A stretch of DNA of 48,395 nt. Source: an uncultured Blautia sp. GTDB taxonomy: Bacteria; Bacillota; Clostridia; Lachnospirales; Lachnospiraceae. Numbering within the stretch: the first letter of the stretch is position 1; the number at the start of each line of letters is the position of its first letter. Shown here piece by piece: positions 18,236-26,338 of the stretch. The notes beneath the pieces are model-generated. The model searched no databases. It was not told the DNA's origin and saw only the letters and a program-made list of their open reading frames with translations. Both the position numbers and the translations under genes were made by a program. Location of the stretch: contig CALCDJ010000028.1 in NCBI GenBank assembly GCA_937900135.1, positions 1-48,395 of the forward strand, written 5' to 3'.

Positions 18236-18281
18236 AATCAAAAAATAAGAACCGCTGTCGGTATTTCCGGCAGCGGTTCTT
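18236..18281. terminator. Bidirectional terminator, convergent genes
   Basis: AAGAACCGCTG (18247-18257) and CAGCGGTTCTT (18271-18281) pair perfectly over 11 bp and extend inward by four more pairs with one G-U. On the minus strand the stem is followed by a TTATTTTTTG tail, serving the small membrane protein gene; it also follows the DUF1934 gene on the plus strand. Confidence 0.85.
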
Positions 18282-18294
18282 GCATACTTGAAGT

Positions 18295-18735
18295 TTATTT
18301 TTTGAACAGACGTTTGAAAAAGCCTTTCTTTTTTTCCGGGGCGTCCAGTTTGCCACGGATACCGCGGACACCTACAATGTAAAGTCCGCTGACTTCAGCC
18401 TTGATTTCTTTCTTAACGGGAATCAGGTCAAATACTTTTTCGTCTGCGATGAGGATGGAAATCTTCGGCCCGATTTTTGCTTTTACGATGGGCAGCTTGG
18501 AACGGCGCATCAGCTTCGGAGTTTGTTCGATCACCATCTGGGGCAGACCGGATTCTTTCAGAGGAAGCCTTTTCTTGTCGATGACCAGCATGGAAACGGT
18601 CTGTTTAGTAGCTTCAATCTGTGCCTGCTGCTCTTCCTGCTTCTTCTGAGCTTTTTTTCCAAAGAAATAAAGTCCGATCAGTAATCCGACCAGAATGACC
18701 AGAATCACAAGAAGGACAATTGTAACTGTACTCAT
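18295..18735 (-). CDS. Small single-pass membrane protein, unknown function
   Basis: I do not recognise a named family for this 146-residue protein. Residues 5-27 form one strong transmembrane helix, followed by a KKAQKKQEEQQAQIEATKQ coiled-coil-like basic stretch. A compact domain comes next with LPLKESGLPQMVIEQTP and ISILIADEKVFDLIPVKKE. The tail is very basic (KKKGFFKRLFKK). The TAGGAGGATACAT site supports the start. It has its own promoter (18788-18816) and a terminator, and diverges from the deacetylase gene. Confidence 0.7.
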   Translation of the reverse strand: MSTVTIVLLVILVILVGLLIGLYFFGKKAQKKQEEQQAQIEATKQTVSMLVIDKKRLPLKESGLPQMVIEQTPKLMRRSKLPIVKAKIGPKISILIADEKVFDLIPVKKEIKAEVSGLYIVGVRGIRGKLDAPEKKKGFFKRLFKK

Positions 18736-18750
18736 ATGTATCCTCCTACT

Positions 18751-18776
18751 ATGGGATTATTATTGGAAAATCCCAT
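18751..18776. repeat. Inverted repeat in leader of membrane-protein gene
   Basis: ATGGGATT (18751-18758) and AATCCCAT (18769-18776) form a perfect 8-bp inverted repeat with a 10-nt centre, between the promoter and ribosome binding site of the minus-strand gene. It could be an operator or an mRNA hairpin. Confidence 0.5.
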
Positions 18777-18787
18777 GACATAGAGTC

Positions 18788-18816
18788 ATTTTATCATCAT
18801 TTTTTGGAAAAAGCAA
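18788..18816 (-). promoter_or_regulatory. Sigma-A promoter for membrane-protein gene
   Basis: On the minus strand TTGCTT (complement of 18811-18816), a 17-bp spacer and TAAAAT (complement of 18788-18793) lie about 53 bp before the start at 18735. Confidence 0.55.
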
Positions 18817-18848
18817 TTGTTAAGTGCAGCGGGCTTATGGAAAAAGAG

Positions 18849-18877
18849 TGGAAATTTGTATGCAGTAACGGTATAAT
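18849..18877 (+). promoter_or_regulatory. Sigma-A promoter for deacetylase pair
   Basis: TGGAAA at 18849-18854 and TATAAT at 18872-18877 are separated by 17 bp, about 100 bp before the first deacetylase start. Confidence 0.5.
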
Positions 18878-18980
18878 GATTACTATATGACAAAAAATGA
18901 CAGGATAGAATGACCGCACAGGGAGAAACTAATGGGAGGCAGAAAAAATACATAAGAATAACACAGGGAAGGAAACCAGC

Positions 18981-20561
18981 ATGAAAGAAAAAAAAGAAAC
19001 ACCTTTACAGAAAGAAACGCAGCCAGAAGCAGAACAGCAGTCTGCTATGGAACAGAAGGAATATGAACATAGAAGGGCGGCCAGGCTGAAACGGGCGCAG
19101 CTTCGCAGAAAAAAACAAAGACGGAAAAAAATCATTCTTACAGCCATTCTTCTTACCGTGGCAGTGGGAGCTGTTACAGCCACGGCTTTTTATTTTAAGA
19201 ATGTGGAGTTAGATGGAATTAAGCCGGAGAAACCTCAGGCAGTGGCAGATCTGGATGTGGATCTCACTGACAAGAAAACAGAAACTGCCAAAAAGGAGAA
19301 GGAGACAGAAACAGAGACAAAATCCAAGGAGCCCAAGGAAACAGATGAGAAGGAAACCTCTTCAGACAAAGACATTTCCGCTGTTCTGACAAAGGCAGAA
19401 CGTCTGGCGGCTCAGTATGATTATGATAAAGCAATTAAGCTGTTGAAAAAAACAGAAGGCTATGAAAATAACAGTGAACTGAAGGCCGCAGTAAAGAAAT
19501 ACGGGGAAATCAAAAAAACATGTGTTTCCTGGCCGATTGAGGAAGTTACTCATGTATTTTATCATTCTCTGATCGTAGACCCCGCAAAAGCCTTTGACGG
19601 TGACTACAAAGAAGGGGATTATAATCAGGTTATGACCACCATAGAGGAATTTAATAAGATTACGCAGGAAATGTATGACCGGGGCTATGTAATGGTAAGT
19701 ATATATGATCTTGCAAAGGCCAGTGAGGATGGTACGGTCACCCGGGGAGAAATCCTTCTTCCCCCAGGTAAAATCCCGTTTATCCTTTCTCAGGATGACG
19801 TATGTTATTATCATTATATGGACGGAGACGGATTTGCTACCAAGCTTGTGGTGGATGAAGACGGTAAGGTGCGTAATGAATATGTGGAATCAGACGGCAG
19901 CGTATCGGTAGGAGATTATGATATGGTTCCCCTCATTGACCGTTTTGTAGAAGAACATCCGGATTTCTCGTACCGTGGCGCGAAGGGAATTCTGGCGCTT
20001 ACCGGATACAATGGAATCTTAGGATACCGCACAGATATCAGTTACGAGACAAAACCGGCAGACCTGGATACCAATAAGCTGGAATGGCTCAATGCCCATC
20101 CGGATTTTAATCTGGAGGAAGAACGGGCCAATGCCAAGAAGGTGGCAGAAACCATGAAGAAAAACGGCTGGCTTTTTGCAAGCCATACCTGGGGACATCA
20201 GAATGTAGGAGAGGCTTCTCTGGAGAGACTTCAGGCAGATACCCAGAAATTTAAAGAAAATGTGGACCCGCTGATTGGAGGTACAGACATTATTATTTTT
20301 GCTTTTGGTACGGACCTGACCATGCAGGAAGATTATTCCGGAGAGAAATTTGAATTCTTCAAGGGGCAGGGTTATAATTACTTCTGCAATGTGGATTCCA
20401 CAAAATATTTTGTACAGCTTAGAGACCGTTATTTCCGTATGGGCCGGAGAAATCTGGATGGTTATCGCATGTATTACAATCCGGAGCTTTTAGAGGATCT
20501 GTTTGATGCAAAAGCCATGTTTGATCCCGCAAGACCGGTTCCGGTTCCGCCTATGGGATAA
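18981..20561 (+). CDS. Membrane-anchored atypical polysaccharide deacetylase (paralog 1)
   Basis: The 526-residue protein has a cytoplasmic basic N-terminus, a transmembrane helix at about residues 50-72, an acidic Lys/Glu linker (80-135), a helical region LAAQYDYDKAIKLLKK that looks TPR-like, and a NodB-like domain. Motif 1 of carbohydrate esterase family 4 appears as SQDD (Asp 272, Asp 273) and motif 2 as HTWGH (His 402, His 406). The usual RxPYG motif is replaced by FAFGTDL, and RRNLDGYRMYY near the end is conserved with its neighbour. This suggests a metal-dependent deacetylase acting outside the cell, substrate unknown. The gene at 20605 is a close paralog that lacks the membrane helix and uses a lipobox. 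An AGGGAAGGAAA site precedes the start. Confidence 0.8.
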   Translation: MKEKKETPLQKETQPEAEQQSAMEQKEYEHRRAARLKRAQLRRKKQRRKKIILTAILLTVAVGAVTATAFYFKNVELDGIKPEKPQAVADLDVDLTDKKTETAKKEKETETETKSKEPKETDEKETSSDKDISAVLTKAERLAAQYDYDKAIKLLKKTEGYENNSELKAAVKKYGEIKKTCVSWPIEEVTHVFYHSLIVDPAKAFDGDYKEGDYNQVMTTIEEFNKITQEMYDRGYVMVSIYDLAKASEDGTVTRGEILLPPGKIPFILSQDDVCYYHYMDGDGFATKLVVDEDGKVRNEYVESDGSVSVGDYDMVPLIDRFVEEHPDFSYRGAKGILALTGYNGILGYRTDISYETKPADLDTNKLEWLNAHPDFNLEEERANAKKVAETMKKNGWLFASHTWGHQNVGEASLERLQADTQKFKENVDPLIGGTDIIIFAFGTDLTMQEDYSGEKFEFFKGQGYNYFCNVDSTKYFVQLRDRYFRMGRRNLDGYRMYYNPELLEDLFDAKAMFDPARPVPVPPMG

Positions 20562-20604
20562 CAGAATAAGGAGAGGGGACAAGACGAAAGGGGATAAGAT
20601 ACGC

Positions 20605-22011
20605 ATGAAAAAAAGAATCATCATGTTTCTTTCCGTTTTGTGTATGACATCAATGCTGGGAGGCTGCGGACTTCTTCCTTTTGCGGAGGATCTGCCTTTT
20701 TCCGGTAAAGGTAGCACAACAGCGGAAAAAACAGAGCAAGAACAGACCAAAGAGGAAGAGAAGGCAGAGACAACAGCTGCTCCTGTAGAAAAGCCGAAAG
20801 CAACGCCGACACCAACACCAGTGCCGGAAACATCGCTGGAACAGGCAGAGCGTATGGCTGTGCAGTATGATTATGACGGAGCTATCAATCTGCTAAAAAG
20901 CCAGCCGGATTATGAAACAAATGAGGAACTAAAAACAGCAGTATCCGGTTATGAAGCCACAAAGGCCACCTGTGTGGAATATCCTTTGGAGCAGATTACC
21001 CATGTGTTTTATCATACGCTCATCAAGGATGCCAGTAAGGCTTTTGACGGAGACTCTGACGAGGGCGGATATAATCAGTATATGACCACCATTGATGAGT
21101 TTAACAAGATTACACAGATCATGTACGAAAAAGGCTATGTACTGGTAAGTCCCCATGATATGGCAACAGTCAACGAAGATGGCACCATGAGCAGGGGAAA
21201 GATTCTGCTTCCTCCTGGAAAGATTCCTTTTGTACTTTCGCAAGATGATGTAAGCTATTATCATTATATGAATGGAGATGGATTTGCCAGCAAACTGGTG
21301 CTGAACAAAGAGGGAGAAGTGAAGTGCCAGTATATTGAGGATGACGGAAGCGTATCCGTGGGAGATTATGATATGGTTCCTCTTTTGGATACCTTCATTA
21401 AAGAACATCCGGATTTTTCCTATCATGGAAGAAAGGGAATCCTGGCTATGACTGGTTATAACGGTGTGTTGGGATATCGTACAGATATTGCATATAAAAC
21501 CAGAGAAAAACTGCAGACAGATCAGCAGGAATTTCTGGATGCCAATCCGGATTTTGATTATGAGAAAGAAGTGAAGCAGGCAAAAAAGGTAGCCAAGGTT
21601 ATGAAGGAAAACGGTTGGGAATTTGCAAGCCATACCTGGGGACACAGAAATGTTTCCGAATTATCTGCAGAGGAGCTGCAGGTAGATGACCAGCGCTGGA
21701 AGAAAAATGTGGAACCTATTCTTGGAAAGACCGATATGATCATCTTTGCTTTTGGAGCGGATATCGGAGACTGGCAGGGATATTCTGCAGACAATCCCAA
21801 GTTCGCTTATTATAAGAGCCAGGGTTACAACTATTACTGCAATGTGGATTCCAATCAGTATTGGGTGCAGATCACAGACAATTATTTCCGTCAGGGACGC
21901 CGGAATCTGGATGGATACCGCATGTATTATAACCCGGAAATGCTCAGCGATCTCTTTGACGTATCTGCGGTATGGGATGCCAGCAGACCGACACCGGTAC
22001 CGGAAATGTAA
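20605..22011 (+). CDS. Lipoprotein atypical polysaccharide deacetylase (paralog 2)
   Basis: The 468-residue protein starts MKKRIIMFLSVLCM and has a lipobox LGGC, so it is predicted to be a lipoprotein. A Thr/Pro-rich linker with ATPTPTPVP follows, then the same AVQYDYDGAINLLK helical region and NodB-like domain as its upstream neighbour. SQDD (Asp 214, Asp 215) and HTWGH (His 343, His 347) are retained and FAFGADIGD replaces the standard third motif. The two genes are 43 bp apart and clearly arose by tandem duplication, with the anchor type changed from a transmembrane helix to a lipid. The upstream open frame (from 20503) overlaps paralog 1 and was rejected in favour of the signal peptide start. 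Confidence 0.8.
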   Translation: MKKRIIMFLSVLCMTSMLGGCGLLPFAEDLPFSGKGSTTAEKTEQEQTKEEEKAETTAAPVEKPKATPTPTPVPETSLEQAERMAVQYDYDGAINLLKSQPDYETNEELKTAVSGYEATKATCVEYPLEQITHVFYHTLIKDASKAFDGDSDEGGYNQYMTTIDEFNKITQIMYEKGYVLVSPHDMATVNEDGTMSRGKILLPPGKIPFVLSQDDVSYYHYMNGDGFASKLVLNKEGEVKCQYIEDDGSVSVGDYDMVPLLDTFIKEHPDFSYHGRKGILAMTGYNGVLGYRTDIAYKTREKLQTDQQEFLDANPDFDYEKEVKQAKKVAKVMKENGWEFASHTWGHRNVSELSAEELQVDDQRWKKNVEPILGKTDMIIFAFGADIGDWQGYSADNPKFAYYKSQGYNYYCNVDSNQYWVQITDNYFRQGRRNLDGYRMYYNPEMLSDLFDVSAVWDASRPTPVPEM

Positions 22012-22083
22012 AAAGTATAAAAAGATAATGAAAAATACAGACGGGCTTTCCTTTTGCGCTAAAATATGTTATAAACATTTAAT

Positions 22084-22107
22084 AGCGGAACGGGAAAGTC
22101 CGCTTTT
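22084..22107 (+). terminator. Weak terminator after deacetylase pair
   Basis: AGCGGA (22084-22089) and TCCGCT (22099-22104) form a 6-bp stem with a 9-nt loop, followed by TTTTG. The stem is short, so termination may be partial. Confidence 0.45.
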
Positions 22108-22202
22108 GATTCCAAAGAAAATGAACTCCTGAAATTTCCTGTGGAGAGAAACAATAGAAACTGAAATTACTGTAAAAATTAGGATAGAAGAGAGGAACAG
22201 AC

Positions 22203-23414
22203 ATGAAGAAAAAAGCATATCTTGCAATCCTTGCCCTGTGCGTTGTCCTTGGGGCATCTGCCTGCGGCACAGAAACCGGAGAAACTACAGAACAGACACA
22301 GAATACAGAAAGAGAGAAGAATGACAAAGAGAAGCCGTCCTCCTATGGAACACGCCTGGTTTCCGTGAAGGATGTGGATAAGTATATCACCATTGGAGAA
22401 TATAAGGGAATCCAGCTGGATAAGACAGTTGCCGAGATTACAGAGGAGGAAGTGGACGCGCAGATTTCCAATGACCTGAAGAATAAGGCAGAGGAAGTGA
22501 CAGACAAGAACGGAACCGTTGAGAATGGAGACCTGGTTACCATTAACTTCGTAGGAACCAAAGACGGAGAAACCTTTGACGGAGGAACGGCCAACAACTA
22601 TGACCTGACCATTGGAGAAGGAATGATGATCGATGGGTTTGAGGATGGAATTATCGGCATGAAAAAAGGAGAGACAAAGGAAGTTCCTCTTACCTTCCCG
22701 GAGGATTATTATGAGCCGTCTATGGCCGGCGCAGATGTGGTGTTTAAGATCACTCTTCAGAATTTCCGCCGTACGCCAGAACTCAGCGAAGAGTGGGTGG
22801 CAGCCAACACGGATTACGAGACCCTGGAAGAGTACCGGGAGGGAACACGTAAAACACTGGCAGAAGCGGCGGAACAGTCAGCGCAGAATAATTTGCAGAA
22901 TACTGCCTGGGAAACCGTTATTGGAAACTGTGAAGTGAAGGAATACCCTCAGGATGATATTGACAATGCTGTTGCTGAATACAAGAAGCTGAACGAAGAA
23001 TATGCAGCTCAGGGAGATATGGACCTGGAGAAATTTGTAGAATCCCAGGGATTGACCATGGAAGCTTTTGAAGAGCAGTGTCAGCAGTATGCAGAGGCCA
23101 AGGTTAAACAGAATCTGGTGGTTCAGGGAATTATGGATAAGGAAGGACTGACCCTGGAGGACGAAGAAAGTCTGAAGATTCAGAATCAGCTGATAGAACA
23201 GTTTGGAGTGAAGAATCTGGCTGATCTGGTGGATCAGTATGGCCAGGTGGCAGTGGATGAATCCATTGGAATTTTAAGAGTTACCGACTTCATTGTAGAT
23301 CAGGCAGAAATTAAGGACATGGTGGCCAACGGAGATACAGTAGGTGTGGATGGAGAAGCAGGAGCAGGAGCAGAAGACGCTGAGGAAGAAACTGAGGAAG
23401 AAGCAGCAGAATAA
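22203..23414 (+). CDS. Lipoprotein with FKBP and trigger-factor C-terminal domains
   Basis: The 403-residue protein has a lipoprotein signal peptide ending SAC (Cys 21), an acidic linker, then a short helical stretch. An FKBP-type peptidyl-prolyl isomerase domain follows (about 106-187, with VENGDLVTINFVG and GFEDGIIGMKKGE). The rest is a helical chaperone domain like the trigger-factor C-terminus (about 190-375), and a Glu/Asp-rich tail ends the protein. Cytosolic trigger factor begins with a ribosome-binding domain carrying GFRxGxxP; this protein has none and is secreted instead. It therefore probably folds exported proteins on the outer face of the membrane. It lies between cell-wall deacetylase genes, whose products it could assist, by position only. 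The start at 22203 is set by AGAGAGGAAC and the signal peptide. Confidence 0.85.
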   Translation: MKKKAYLAILALCVVLGASACGTETGETTEQTQNTEREKNDKEKPSSYGTRLVSVKDVDKYITIGEYKGIQLDKTVAEITEEEVDAQISNDLKNKAEEVTDKNGTVENGDLVTINFVGTKDGETFDGGTANNYDLTIGEGMMIDGFEDGIIGMKKGETKEVPLTFPEDYYEPSMAGADVVFKITLQNFRRTPELSEEWVAANTDYETLEEYREGTRKTLAEAAEQSAQNNLQNTAWETVIGNCEVKEYPQDDIDNAVAEYKKLNEEYAAQGDMDLEKFVESQGLTMEAFEEQCQQYAEAKVKQNLVVQGIMDKEGLTLEDEESLKIQNQLIEQFGVKNLADLVDQYGQVAVDESIGILRVTDFIVDQAEIKDMVANGDTVGVDGEAGAGAEDAEEETEEEAAE

Positions 23415-23439
23415 ATTGGAAAGAAACTTCAAATTCCCA

Positions 23440-23468
23440 TTGTATTTCCCCATAAATTGAGGTATGAT
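23440..23468 (+). promoter_or_regulatory. Sigma-A promoter for NodB deacetylase
   Basis: TTGTAT at 23440-23445 and TATGAT at 23463-23468 are spaced by 17 bp, 96 bp before the start at 23564. Confidence 0.55.
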
Positions 23469-23563
23469 GAGGTTGAATATTAAAAAATACTATTTTAGGA
23501 CACATTTGATGATTTTTTTCCGGATTTTATTGGGATGACAGAGAAAAGTGGGGATAAGCAGAA

Positions 23564-24817
23564 ATGGACAAGAGAGTTTTGCGCGAACGGATGCGCAGAA
23601 AAAAAAGACAGATGATGATCCGCAGGATCACCCGTCTGGTCATGATGGCAGTGGGGGTTGTTTTGGTACTGATCTTTGTGGTGCGGGGAGTGATTTTTCC
23701 CATTGTAAGATCCATTGGAGGAAAGGAACCATCTGAAACCACTCCGGTTCAGGCACAGACTGCGGAGGCAGACCCGGATGCAGCTATCCGGCAGCCGATT
23801 TTTGGCAAAGGGGATGTGACTAAGGCTACAGAACTGACGCCAGGCTGGCATGATGATAAGAATGGACGGTGGTATCAGAATGCAGATAATACCTTCTATG
23901 CTTCCGGTTTTCAGGAGATTGATGGCACCACCTATTACTTTAATGACAATGGATACCTTCAGACCGGTTGGGTGAGCAAGGGTGTGAAGGATTATTACTT
24001 CAATGACGATGGTTCCTATAATCCGGAGAAGATCAAGCCGCGTCTGGCGTTGACCTTTGATGACGGACCTGGAGTGTATACCGAGGAACTTCTGGATTGT
24101 CTGGAAGAAAACAATGCCCACGCAACCTTCTTTATGCAGGGGCAAAATGTGGAATTGTATCCGGATACGGTGAAGAGAATGGCAGAGATCGGATGTGAGA
24201 TCGGAACCCATTCCTGGAACCATCCGAATTTGTTTGAACTTTCTATGGATCAGGTGGCCAAACAGTTTACGGATACTGATAATGCACTGATTAAGGCATG
24301 TGGTCAGCCGGCTACCGTTGCCAGAGCGCCTTTTGGAAATGGAAATCAGGAGATTTTTGACACAGTGCAGAAACCGTTTTTTATGTGGTCTTTGGACACC
24401 CTGGACTGGCAGCTCAAGGATGAAGAAGCAGATTACAATGCGGTGATGAACGGAGATCTGACAGACGGAAGTATCATCCTGATGCACGATATCCATGAGC
24501 CCTCTGTGAAGGCTGCTCTTCGTATCATTCCTGACCTGATTGCCAAGGGATATAAGCTTGTAACAGTCAGTGAGCTGGCAGAAGCCAAGGATGTGGAACT
24601 CCAGAATGCTTCTTACGTAGATTTCTGGGACAGCTCTTTAGCGAATGGAATCGTACCGGGCTATAAGGGAGATCTGGCGTCTTCCTCTGAAGATGAAACG
24701 GGAGAGTCTTTAAGCGACGGAACCCAGGACGGCGAGGTAAGCGACGGCAGTGAAGAAGGAGAATTAAGCGACGGAAGTGAGGACTCCGGAGGGGGAGAAC
24801 TTACGGATGGAGAATGA
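23564..24817 (+). CDS. Peptidoglycan polysaccharide deacetylase with wall-binding repeats
   Basis: The 417-residue protein is membrane-anchored by one helix at about residues 24-46. Two to three choline-binding-like repeats follow (about 88-140), with GRWYQNADNTFY and YYFNDNGYLQTGW. The NodB deacetylase domain has every family-4 motif: TFDDG (Asp 166, Asp 167), HSWNH (His 216, His 220), RAPFGNGN, DTLDW and LMHDIHE. It probably removes acetyl groups from GlcNAc or MurNAc in the wall, which gives lysozyme resistance in other Firmicutes. The C-terminus is an acidic low-complexity tail of SDGSEEGELSDG-type repeats. It has its own promoter and a clean terminator. Unlike the tandem pair at 18981/20605, this is a standard enzyme. 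Confidence 0.92.
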   Translation: MDKRVLRERMRRKKRQMMIRRITRLVMMAVGVVLVLIFVVRGVIFPIVRSIGGKEPSETTPVQAQTAEADPDAAIRQPIFGKGDVTKATELTPGWHDDKNGRWYQNADNTFYASGFQEIDGTTYYFNDNGYLQTGWVSKGVKDYYFNDDGSYNPEKIKPRLALTFDDGPGVYTEELLDCLEENNAHATFFMQGQNVELYPDTVKRMAEIGCEIGTHSWNHPNLFELSMDQVAKQFTDTDNALIKACGQPATVARAPFGNGNQEIFDTVQKPFFMWSLDTLDWQLKDEEADYNAVMNGDLTDGSIILMHDIHEPSVKAALRIIPDLIAKGYKLVTVSELAEAKDVELQNASYVDFWDSSLANGIVPGYKGDLASSSEDETGESLSDGTQDGEVSDGSEEGELSDGSEDSGGGELTDGE

Positions 24818-24848
24818 GGACAGCGAAGGCTGTCCTTTTCTTTTTTTC
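24818..24848 (+). terminator. Rho-independent terminator of NodB deacetylase gene
   Basis: GGACAGC (24818-24824), loop GAAG and GCTGTCC (24829-24835) form a perfect 7-bp stem that begins one base after the stop codon, followed by TTTTCTTTTTTT. Confidence 0.9.
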
Positions 24849-24892
24849 GGCAAAAACAGGCAATACTTTTCCTGTTCTGAGGCCAAAATGAA

Positions 24893-24921
24893 TTGACGGA
24901 AAGTTTGCACATTGGTATAAT
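24893..24921 (+). promoter_or_regulatory. Strong sigma-A promoter for GH13-glgB
   Basis: TTGACG (24893-24898), a 17-bp spacer and a consensus TATAAT (24916-24921) sit about 50 bp before the GH13 start. Confidence 0.8.
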
Positions 24922-24973
24922 AAGATCAGTGAATGACTGAAAGTCAGTTATGAAAAATGAGGAGGGCTTTGTA

Positions 24974-26323
24974 TTGGGCAGATGGTTTGAAGAGGCAGTA
25001 TTTTATCACATGTATCCCATCGGAATGACAGGAGCGCCGAGAAGAAATGAGCAGACAGAAGTGACTCACAGGTTCCCTGAACTGGAAGCGTGGCTTCCCC
25101 ATGTTGCCTCTCTGGGATGTACGGCTATTTATATTGGGCCGTTGTTTGAATCCACTTCCCACGGATATGATACCAGAGATTATAAGCTGGTGGATCGTCG
25201 GTTGGGAGACAATGAAGATTTTAAGCATTTTGTGGAGGAAGCACACCGCCAGGGGATTAAGGTTGTAGTGGACGGTGTTTTTAATCATACAGGACGTGAA
25301 TTTTTTGCTTTTTTGGATATTCAGAAAAACAGAGAGCAGTCTCCGTACTGCTGTTGGTATAAAGGAATTAATTTTGGGTGGAATACCCCTTATAATGATG
25401 GCTTTGGATACGAGGCATGGAGAAACTGTTTTGAACTGGTGAATCTGAATCTTTGGGAACCCCAGGTACGTCAGTATCTTCTGGATGTGATTGGATTCTG
25501 GATTGATGAGTTTGATATTGACGGCATCCGACTGGACTGCGCAGACTGTCTGGAATTTTCCTTTATGGAGGAGATGCGTCGGTTTACCAATGAGAAGAAG
25601 CAGGATTTCTGGCTCATGGGGGAAGTGATTCACGGAGATTACAGCCGTTACGTGAAACCGGAGATGCTGGACAGTGTGACCAACTATGAATTGCATAAGG
25701 GCCTGTATTCCGGACACAACGATCATAATTATTTTGAGATCGCACATACCATCCGCAGGGAGTTTGATCAGAATGGAGGAATCTACCGCGGTCTTCGCCT
25801 GTATTCCTTTATTGACAATCACGATGTGGACCGGATTGCTTCCAAGCTTAAGGAACCGGGACATATTTATCCGGTATATACCCTGTTATTTACGCTTCCG
25901 GGAATCCCGTCTATTTATTATGGCTCTGAGTGGGGAATTCAAGGCAGAAAAGAAGGGGGAAATGATGATCCTTTGCGTCCGGCGGTTGATCTAAAGGAAG
26001 CCTTGCAGAAGGCAGATCAGAAGTTATTAGATTGGGTAAAGACACTGGGACGGATTCATAAGGAACAGCCGGCGTTGGCAGATGGACGGTATCAGGAACT
26101 GCTCCTGACCAACAGACAGTATGCGTTTGCAAGAATCCTTGGGGATCAAGGAGTAGTGGTAGCAGTTAATAACGATGAAAAAGAAGCGGAACTGATGATT
26201 CGAGAGCCTCTTTCCGGTAAGACTTATGTAAGTCTTCTTGACGGCAGCGAGGCGGCAGTGGAGAATGGCATGATCCGCGTCAGACTTTTGCCAAACGAAA
26301 GTCAGATATTATCAATGCTTTAA
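24974..26323 (+). CDS. Alpha-amylase-family glycoside hydrolase (GH13)
   Basis: The 449-residue enzyme is a cytoplasmic GH13 protein with no signal peptide. The barrel motifs are VVDGVFNH, RLDCAD with the nucleophile (Asp 188), LMGEV with the acid/base (Glu 217) and FIDNHDVDR (Asp 284 as the third acid). The exact substrate cannot be read; maltodextrin or glycogen is likely since glgB follows after 15 bp. The start is taken as TTG at 24974: GAGGAGG lies 8 bp upstream and the protein then begins at GRWFEEAVFYHMYPIG, the family start. An ATG at 24950 is in frame but has no ribosome binding site. Expression is from the promoter at 24893-24921. Confidence 0.88.
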   Translation: MGRWFEEAVFYHMYPIGMTGAPRRNEQTEVTHRFPELEAWLPHVASLGCTAIYIGPLFESTSHGYDTRDYKLVDRRLGDNEDFKHFVEEAHRQGIKVVVDGVFNHTGREFFAFLDIQKNREQSPYCCWYKGINFGWNTPYNDGFGYEAWRNCFELVNLNLWEPQVRQYLLDVIGFWIDEFDIDGIRLDCADCLEFSFMEEMRRFTNEKKQDFWLMGEVIHGDYSRYVKPEMLDSVTNYELHKGLYSGHNDHNYFEIAHTIRREFDQNGGIYRGLRLYSFIDNHDVDRIASKLKEPGHIYPVYTLLFTLPGIPSIYYGSEWGIQGRKEGGNDDPLRPAVDLKEALQKADQKLLDWVKTLGRIHKEQPALADGRYQELLLTNRQYAFARILGDQGVVVAVNNDEKEAELMIREPLSGKTYVSLLDGSEAAVENGMIRVRLLPNESQILSML

Positions 26324-26338
26324 GGGAGGTATTTTCAT

